Positions 7,567-12,143 of a stretch of 12,143 nt of DNA are shown one piece after another; the stretch's first letter is position 1; every line of letters begins with the position of its first letter. The stretch comes from Nitrospirota bacterium (lineage in GTDB: Bacteria > Nitrospirota > Thermodesulfovibrionia > Thermodesulfovibrionales > UBA6898): NCBI GenBank assembly GCA_021787505.1, contig JAJYLU010000013.1:1-12143 (forward strand), in the 5' to 3' direction. The position numbers and the translations under genes were made by a program. The notes beneath the pieces were generated by a model. It had not been told where the DNA came from. It made no database searches and saw nothing but the letters and a program-made list of their open reading frames with translations.

Positions 7567-8229
7567 TCAAAACATCAGGGAATCCACGAAAGACAAGTAG
7601 TCGGAAGGCGGGTCGACCAACTGCATGCCGAACGCGTATTTCATGTCGTCGTCCGATAAAGGAGACTTGGAGGGGCTACAGGACGAGTCGGCTGTCCTGA
7701 CTACTCTGCCTTTGAGAGAGATATTCTTATTGTCCGAAATGTGAAGAAGAATGTCGACGGTGGACCCGCACTCAAAGACGGCGTCGGTCGTCACAAGAAC
7801 TCCAGAGTCGGAAAAGTTAGAGATAATGCCCTCATGCTTTTCATCTATCCTGGCCTGCAACGATTTAAAGACCCTCATGCCCCGCAGCGCAGTCTTGAGC
7901 TTGTCTATATCGAATGGCTTTTCGAAAAATTCAAAGGCCCCTTTTTCGAGGGCCTCCTGCCTGACATTTTCGTCCACATTGGACGTAATCATCACGACCC
8001 TGCTGTGGGGCGATTTCCCCCTGATATATTCGAGTACGTCGAGTCCGTCTATGTCAGGAAGTTTCTTGTCAAGGATAACGATGTGATAGAACTTTTCCCG
8101 GATCTGCTTCATGGCTTCGCTCCCGGTGCCCACTGCCACAACGTGCTCGAACTCCTTCGCAAAAAAACGCCTCATGACCGACCTTAACAGTTCGTTATCA
8201 TCGACAAACAAGACACTTTCCGGGCGCAT
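7567..8229 (-). CDS. response regulator with receiver and degenerate PilZ-like domain
   Basis: A 220-residue cytoplasmic protein. The receiver (about 4-118) has acidic residues D10 and D11, phospho-acceptor D54 in VILDKKLPDIDG, T82 and K104, all the residues needed for phosphorylation. The C-terminal part (about 120-220) resembles PilZ: NFSDSG (138-143) matches the N/D-x-S-x-x-G motif, followed by strand-like GRVVRT and YAFGMQLVD. The RxxxR arm that grips cyclic di-GMP is missing; the nearest match is R127 with K131, and it sits too close to NFSDSG. It may therefore be a phosphorylation-dependent protein-interaction domain instead. The start at 8229 has a G-rich run (GGGGGG) 4 nt upstream. 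The gene converges on the NtrC-type regulator and has a candidate sigma54 promoter, suggesting it is an output of that system. The receiver call is firm; the PilZ assignment is moderate. Confidence 0.85.
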   Translation of the reverse strand: MRPESVLFVDDNELLRSVMRRFFAKEFEHVVAVGTGSEAMKQIREKFYHIVILDKKLPDIDGLDVLEYIRGKSPHSRVVMITSNVDENVRQEALEKGAFEFFEKPFDIDKLKTALRGMRVFKSLQARIDEKHEGIISNFSDSGVLVTTDAVFECGSTVDILLHISDNKNISLKGRVVRTADSSCSPSKSPLSDDDMKYAFGMQLVDPPSDYLSFVDSLMF

Positions 8230-8303
8230 TTAACCCCCTTTTCCCCTCTCATAATTTTTCATTATCGGTTTTTTATTAATTTTTTTTAATTTTTATTAAG
8301 TCT

Positions 8304-8319
8304 AGCAATATCAATGCCT
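8304..8319 (-). promoter_or_regulatory. candidate sigma54 (-24/-12) promoter for the receiver-PilZ gene
   Basis: The minus strand reads AGGCATTGATATTGCT. Against the consensus TGGCACG-N4-TTGCW it matches 9 of 12 defined positions, including the essential GG (8318-8317) and GC (8306-8305) with exactly 10 nt between. Transcription would start near 8293 and leave a leader of about 64 nt. A sigma70-like GATAAT (8266-8261) with a poor -35 lies further downstream as an alternative. Confidence 0.5.
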
Positions 8320-8579
8320 ATAAATAATGAAAACCACATTAGAAGCTAAGTAATTGACTTTTCTTGATTTTTATATGGGATGATCTGGCTTCCACTTGAT
8401 TTGCAATACAGAAGTTATATGGAGAGGTTGGTAAAATGACACAGCTTAAGCGCCATTTCCACAATTACTGGACAATGTCGAATTATTAATATTTCTAAAC
8501 TCACTCCGAAGTCTTCGATATGTCATACAAAGGCAGCACTTCTTTTTGCTAAATCGGCTGCTGCACAGTTTTTTGCACC
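8320..8579. other. AT-rich intergenic stretch without a convincing gene
   Basis: This stretch lies upstream of the sigma54 candidate and could hold activator sites; the only nearby dyad I see is TTAG-AAG-CTAA around 8340-8350, which is weak. On the plus strand GGAGAGG (8421-8427) stands 8 nt before an ATG at 8436, but the frame closes after 17 codons at 8489. That looks like the start of a lost gene or a very small peptide. A short palindrome CGAAGTCTTCG is at 8507-8517. Confidence 0.4.
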
Positions 8580-8594
8580 ATGATATCATCCGAA

Positions 8595-8651
8595 ATGACG
8601 CAACTCATGCTGGATGTTGACAATTCTTTGATAGCGAATGCCAGGCAGGCC
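8595..8651 (+). pseudogene. antitoxin-like N-terminal remnant
   Basis: From ATG 8595 the frame reads MTQLMLDVDNSLIANARQA. The pattern (a basic-hydrophobic strand, then an LD-x-D-x-x-L-I-x-x-A-R helix) resembles the first 20 residues of VapB-like or related ribbon-helix-helix antitoxins. It runs directly into the GC-rich repeat at 8650 and never reaches the rest of such a domain, ending at a stop at 8721. No ribosome-binding site or toxin partner is visible. The resemblance is short and may be chance. Confidence 0.25.
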
Positions 8652-8720
8652 TCTTTTGCCAAAGAGGGGGACCACGGTGACTCCCACTTTGGAAAAGGGG
8701 GACGGAGGGGGATTTTCCAA
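8650..8720 (+). repeat. G-rich dispersed repeat with hairpin
   Basis: CCTCTTT (8650-8656) pairs with AAAGAGG (8661-8667) over a 4-nt loop. A second imperfect pairing, CCCACTTT with AAAAGGGGG, follows. The segment ends with GGGGGATTTTCC (8707-8718), identical to 4059-4070, and both copies carry an AAAAGGGG-like run just before it. The repeat abuts gene remnants on both sides, so it probably marks an insertion or recombination junction. Confidence 0.55.
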
Positions 8721-8745
8721 TAGATGGGTCCTGATCGCAGCGGGG

Positions 8746-8823
8746 GTGACGGGTCAGTTGTTTGGTCTTCATCCCCTGCATGTGGAATCCGTTGCATGGG
8801 TTGCGGAGAGGAAAGATCAATAA
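8746..8823 (+). pseudogene. remnant of a TMTC-type TPR membrane protein
   Basis: The frame encodes LFGLHPLHVESVAWVAERKD followed by Q and a stop at 8821-8823. HPLHVESVAW-x-x-ERKD is the hallmark of the first lumenal or periplasmic loop of TMTC-like proteins (membrane-embedded O-mannosyltransferase-like proteins with TPRs), which are normally several hundred residues long. Here about 20 residues survive, immediately after a dispersed repeat, with no membrane helices or TPRs around them in this frame. I regard it as a decayed fragment left by deletion or repeat-mediated rearrangement. The motif match is strong; non-functionality is inferred from length. Confidence 0.6.
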
Positions 8824-8828
8824 AAGAA

Positions 8829-8990
8829 TTGGAGAAAAAAGAAGAAAAACTGAAATTGGACGTTAATTCCTTTTACAATGGCAAGGTTCCAGAATGGTTG
8901 TCCAAAGAATGGGATGAGGAAGAAAAAAGTTACGTAGAATCTTCCACCCAGATTTACGAAACGACGAGTCAATTGCTCGAGAAAAGATAA
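8829..8990 (+). pseudogene. orphan C-terminal coding stretch, unknown
   Basis: From a TTG at 8829 the frame encodes about 53 residues, rich in Lys and Glu, ending TTSQLLEKR and a stop at 8990. A central part reads NSFYNGKVPEWLSKEWDEEE. Its amino-acid make-up looks protein-like and soluble, with possible helices at both ends. The frame differs from that of the TMTC remnant just before it, and no ribosome-binding site is well placed. It may be the 3' end of a deleted gene or a small real gene. I do not recognise the family. Confidence 0.3.
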
Positions 8991-9004
8991 GCCGCTCCTT
9001 CACT

Positions 9005-11101
9005 TCATTGTCTGTCGATTCCGGATTGAATACGCCCTAGAATTTCCCGGGCCTGGTCCGCCTGAGGGCCGACGGGAACAAGAGTCAGGAAGTGATTCAG
9101 GTCCCGGATAGCAGTATCAACTTTTCCAAGGTTAAGGTGGACAAGGGCCAATCCATATACTGCATCGGGATAATCCTTTTCGATCTGAATTACATTTTCC
9201 AGATAAGTTTCGGCCTGCCTGTATTTCTTTTGAGAAAAAGCTATCTTCGAAAGGGTCAACCAGGATAACGCGAGGCTATGGTCCAGGGACACCGACCGCG
9301 TCAAAATCTCGTTAGCTTTTTGGTAATTACCTTTATTGAAGAAGAGCAGACCATCTGCGCTCAAAAGATGGGCGCTCCCCGGATTATATCTCAAAGCTGC
9401 CTCAACCATGGGAATGCCTTCATCAGGACCGATTCCATTCATGGGCTGCACAATTAAAGAACCGAGATAATCAGCAATAATTTTGTTATTGTAAAAAGCG
9501 AGACATCTCGCCATCTCCTTTATAAATACGGGCAATATCGACGGGTTTGATTCATACTCAGCTGCTGTCTGTCCAGAAATGCCCGGGAGAAAAAATCGCA
9601 GCCGATATTTGTTGATAAAAGAATAATTCTCAGGAATATTCCTGACAACGACGACCGCAGCATCATCCCAAAACACGGGAATCCAGAATTCCGGAGCAAA
9701 AATGGCGCCGTACGACTGACTGTTACCCCAATAGCGCTCCAAAACAGCATATTGAATATTGTAGTCTTCAATCAAGTTCCTGTTTTCGACAATAGATGGG
9801 AAGTCCCCGAAAACCGCGTGGTGGTTATACAAGAAAATTTTTCTCTTCGGATAAAGATAGTAGGCCAGGTAACCGCCAAAATGTCCTGGATTGTACATAT
9901 TGCCTTTCAGGCCTGATTGCTCGATGAATCGAGTCACTCCCACGGGCAGCAAGAGATTATTCACCTTATATCCAAAGGTAAAAGGGCCGTCTGCAAAAAA
10001 GAATTTCAGCAACAATATGTAAACTAGGGCAGCCGACAGGGCGGCGTAACATAATATCCTTCCACAGGCGGCGAGTAATCTGCTTTTCGCGCGTTCTCTC
10101 ATCAAAGATGCGTAATACGCCAATATGGGAACCGCGAGCAAATCGAAGACTACGGAAACCCGGTTGTATTTGAGCGCAAGCGCCGCGAAAGGAATCAGGA
10201 TGAACATGTGGGTTAAGTCGACTTTTTTTATGAAGAAAAGGCTCAGCCCGGCGACAAAAACGAAAAGAAGCCAAAAAAGGGGGAAATTTGTGAAATCAGG
10301 AGGTGTGAACTCGTTTGTGTTTAGAACCATCCTATTGGTCCTGAGAAACTCTAAAAAAATATCATAGGACCGAAGCGCATACGGGTTTATAACCATCGCT
10401 GTCACGCTGACCAGATAAACGATCAGCAATGTTTTAATGTATCCCGGTTCACTTCTTCGGCCGCCTAATGACCCGGCATTCCCCCCTGCGGACTTGGGGA
10501 AGATGCTCTTTATCGTCTCTCCGATGACAAAAGCAGAGAGAAACATAAACCCATACAGAGCGCCATGCAAAAAATCCCATAAGACCATAATAACGGGGAT
10601 GATGAACACATACCGGCTCTTGAGCCTTCCGGCCTTAAAGCCGTAAAAAATAAATGCCAGCAAACTTATAAAAAGGAGGGAGAACATCTCAGGACGCTCT
10701 CTGTAGCGCATCACTCCGGCAAGGATGGCAATAACCATTAATAAGGCAGAAAGCGAGGTCCCGGCTCCCATAAAACGAGCCGTTTTGAAAATAAGAAAAG
10801 CTATCAATACAGTGATTGCACTTTTGAAAAGAACAACTGCCAATGGCCCCCCATTTTTGAAAATCAGATAAAACAGGACTTGCGAAAGCCATTCATGATT
10901 TGAGAATCTTACTCCGGGACGGGTATAGGAAAATATCTCCTCATTTATTATGCGGCCCTGCTCTACCATCGCCTTTCCGTTTGCAATATGCCAGAAGAAA
11001 TCCGGATCCTGAATGCGGTAAAAAACCAGGACAGCTACAAACAGAAAAGAAATACCGAGCAATATCTTTTCGAGTGTAAAATTGTCTGAATATTTTTCCA
11101 C
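9005..11101 (-). CDS. polytopic membrane protein with C-terminal TPRs, possibly GT-C-like
   Basis: With the GTG start at 11101 the protein has about 698 residues. Roughly 10 hydrophobic helices fill the first 385 residues. Just after the first helix is DPDFFWH (residues 32-38), then FSNHEWLSQVLFYLIF. An acidic D-x-D-like pair after helix 1 with this loop is reminiscent of GT-C-fold, lipid-sugar-using glycosyltransferases, but no activity can be assigned. A soluble region follows (about 385-560), rich in aromatic residues. About three TPR units lie near the end (NKGNYQKANEILTRS, QKKYRQAETYLENV, LNLGKVDTAIRDLN). An upstream ATG at 11227 is in frame, but it would overlap the neighbouring gene by 80 nt, so I prefer GTG 11101; its ribosome-binding site is poor. 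The gene is visibly AT-richer than the upstream gene. It may be transcribed with that gene, 46 nt away. Confidence 0.7.
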   Translation of the reverse strand: MEKYSDNFTLEKILLGISFLFVAVLVFYRIQDPDFFWHIANGKAMVEQGRIINEEIFSYTRPGVRFSNHEWLSQVLFYLIFKNGGPLAVVLFKSAITVLIAFLIFKTARFMGAGTSLSALLMVIAILAGVMRYRERPEMFSLLFISLLAFIFYGFKAGRLKSRYVFIIPVIMVLWDFLHGALYGFMFLSAFVIGETIKSIFPKSAGGNAGSLGGRRSEPGYIKTLLIVYLVSVTAMVINPYALRSYDIFLEFLRTNRMVLNTNEFTPPDFTNFPLFWLLFVFVAGLSLFFIKKVDLTHMFILIPFAALALKYNRVSVVFDLLAVPILAYYASLMRERAKSRLLAACGRILCYAALSAALVYILLLKFFFADGPFTFGYKVNNLLLPVGVTRFIEQSGLKGNMYNPGHFGGYLAYYLYPKRKIFLYNHHAVFGDFPSIVENRNLIEDYNIQYAVLERYWGNSQSYGAIFAPEFWIPVFWDDAAVVVVRNIPENYSFINKYRLRFFLPGISGQTAAEYESNPSILPVFIKEMARCLAFYNNKIIADYLGSLIVQPMNGIGPDEGIPMVEAALRYNPGSAHLLSADGLLFFNKGNYQKANEILTRSVSLDHSLALSWLTLSKIAFSQKKYRQAETYLENVIQIEKDYPDAVYGLALVHLNLGKVDTAIRDLNHFLTLVPVGPQADQAREILGRIQSGIDRQ

Positions 11102-11147
11102 GCCTTTAGTGCGTGCTTTTAGACTTTCCGGAGCTGCAAAAATAGCG

Positions 11148-12143
11148 CTAGCCCCTGGCAAGCAGCCGTGCCCGGAATTCTTCGAAGGCGGGATTGCTTT
11201 CGAAGTAGCGTCCGCCCTTGAGTACAATACGCCGGGCTGCGGTCACATCGCCGGAGAGGTACACGCCGCGCGCATACCCGTCGATCACCTCCGGGTTTTC
11301 CGGGGCCAATTGGTAGGCTCTTCTCAGCAATGAGACCGCCTCGCTCCGGAAACCACCTTCGGCCAGGGAAAGCCCGTAGAAGACAAGTGTTTTTACATCA
11401 TTCGGCTCTGCCGCCAGGGCCTCTTTCCACTCTACCATGGCTTTGCCGACGTCCCCCTGCGACGCATGAATCAGTCCCAGGTCGCGACGCGCGGCTACAA
11501 GACCGGGGTTCAGCGTGAGGGCCCGCTGAAGCTCTCCCACGGCGAGGCCCGTCTCTTTCATAAACGAGAGCATCCGTCCATAGTCCTCGTGCACCTCAGC
11601 GCTCCCGGGATCGATCTCTGTTGCCTCTTGCAGCAGCGCCACGGCCCCGGCGTAATCACGATTTGCATAATGAGCCCTGAACATGTTGTCAAGGTATGCA
11701 ACCACCTCGTTGCGCAGGTCTTCGTCCCAGGGGGCCGTCCTGATCGCCTGCTGATAATACTGGAAGACCGCGGCGGGATCCCAGCCCCTGAGTTGCAGCT
11801 CATAGCCCTTGAGGTAAATCCCCTCTGCCTGGAAGGCCGCCGTCAGACGGTCGCCATCCGGACCGCCGACAGTCTTCCTGACAAATCGGTCGAAATCAGT
11901 TCCGATCATTGACATCAGAAGTTCATGATTCACGAGCGTCCTCTCCAGCGGCGGCACAGCGTACTCCCGTGGAGAGTAAAATTCATAGTAAGGCTTTTCG
12001 AAGCTGTTTACGGGACCCGGCGGAACAGTACGGCGCAGTGTCTCCTCTCCAGCCACGAAGTGGGCCAGCACGTCTTCGGCTGTCGTCAAGCCGTATTTGC
12101 GGACGCCCTGAAATGCATTTGCATCCGACTCCATCGCATGGCG
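11148..12143 (-). CDS. TPR protein, C-terminal part of a probable spermidine synthase-like membrane protein (partial)
   Basis: Only the last 331 codons are visible; the frame is open to the right edge (RHAMESDANAFQ...), so the ATG at 12134 need not be the start. The first 75 residues include LTTAEDVLAHFVAGEETLRR and PVNSFEKPYYEFYSPREYA. These resemble the tail of membrane-fused spermidine synthase-like proteins, where a statement of the type LNTDDRPxxEFxxPR closes the catalytic domain. After a linker, at least four TPR units follow, such as RDYAGAVALLQEATEIDPGSAEVHEDYGRM and GDVGKAMVEWKEALAAEPND (read in pieces across 11160-11700). The TPR assignment is firm; the spermidine synthase-like part is inference from a short stretch. 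GC content is clearly higher than in the following gene. The products may act together as membrane-anchored TPR proteins. Confidence 0.65.
   Translation of the reverse strand, partial: RHAMESDANAFQGVRKYGLTTAEDVLAHFVAGEETLRRTVPPGPVNSFEKPYYEFYSPREYAVPPLERTLVNHELLMSMIGTDFDRFVRKTVGGPDGDRLTAAFQAEGIYLKGYELQLRGWDPAAVFQYYQQAIRTAPWDEDLRNEVVAYLDNMFRAHYANRDYAGAVALLQEATEIDPGSAEVHEDYGRMLSFMKETGLAVGELQRALTLNPGLVAARRDLGLIHASQGDVGKAMVEWKEALAAEPNDVKTLVFYGLSLAEGGFRSEAVSLLRRAYQLAPENPEVIDGYARGVYLSGDVTAARRIVLKGGRYFESNPAFEEFRARLLARG

Noticed and set aside
8354..8384. TTGACT with a downstream -10 for a plus-strand promoter
   Set aside because: TATATG is only 12 nt away and no acceptable -10 occurs at 16-18 nt.
8595..8723. 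A complete toxin-antitoxin module
   Set aside because: Only about 20 antitoxin-like residues are present, they run into a repeat, and no toxin gene follows.
11102..11227. N-terminal extension of the polytopic TPR protein to ATG 11227
   Set aside because: It would overlap the upstream gene by 80 nt and adds residues without a signal or membrane segment; the helix begins only after GTG 11101.

Overview
The window reads as chromosomal DNA from a free-living, probably anaerobic or respiratory bacterium with moderate GC content. A c-type-heme motif in a sensor kinase, sigma54-type regulation, an archaeal-type S-adenosylmethionine synthetase and TPR-rich membrane proteins are a mix I associate with Nitrospirota or Desulfobacterota. 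That placement is inference and is weak below domain level.

Region 1 (1-3848) is housekeeping. On the minus strand a dGTPase-like HD hydrolase (1516-2553) lies upstream of gyrA (1276 down to 1, cut by the window edge). Two copies of a REP-like palindrome sit between them. Diverging from the dGTPase gene is an archaeal-type methionine adenosyltransferase (2646-3848). Its predicted promoter places transcription start on the ATG itself, suggesting a leaderless mRNA.

Region 2 (3849-4314) is intergenic. It holds a short hairpin, a nested inverted-repeat element of about 93 bp, and a structured leader before the next gene.

Region 3 (4315-8319) is a regulatory module and the most interesting part. 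A membrane histidine kinase (4315-6132) carries a CxxCH heme-attachment motif in its periplasmic domain. It overlaps by 4 nt an NtrC-type sigma54 activator (6129-7526) that starts with TTG. Facing them is a receiver plus degenerate-PilZ protein (7567-8229, minus). Upstream of that gene is a good candidate sigma54 promoter (8304-8319, minus). Proposed circuit: a periplasmic heme or redox signal acts through the kinase on the NtrC-type regulator, which turns on sigma54-dependent expression of the receiver-PilZ protein.

Region 4 (8320-9004) has no convincing intact gene. It looks like a graveyard: an antitoxin-like N-terminus, a GC-rich dispersed repeat sharing its tail with the element in region 2, a short remnant of a TMTC-type TPR membrane protein, and an orphan C-terminal coding stretch.

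Region 5 (9005-12143, minus) holds a polytopic membrane protein with C-terminal TPRs. It follows the C-terminal part of a protein resembling membrane-fused spermidine synthase-like proteins with TPRs, which is cut by the right edge. Base composition drops sharply between these two genes. No rRNA, tRNA, CRISPR array or intact insertion sequence was seen.
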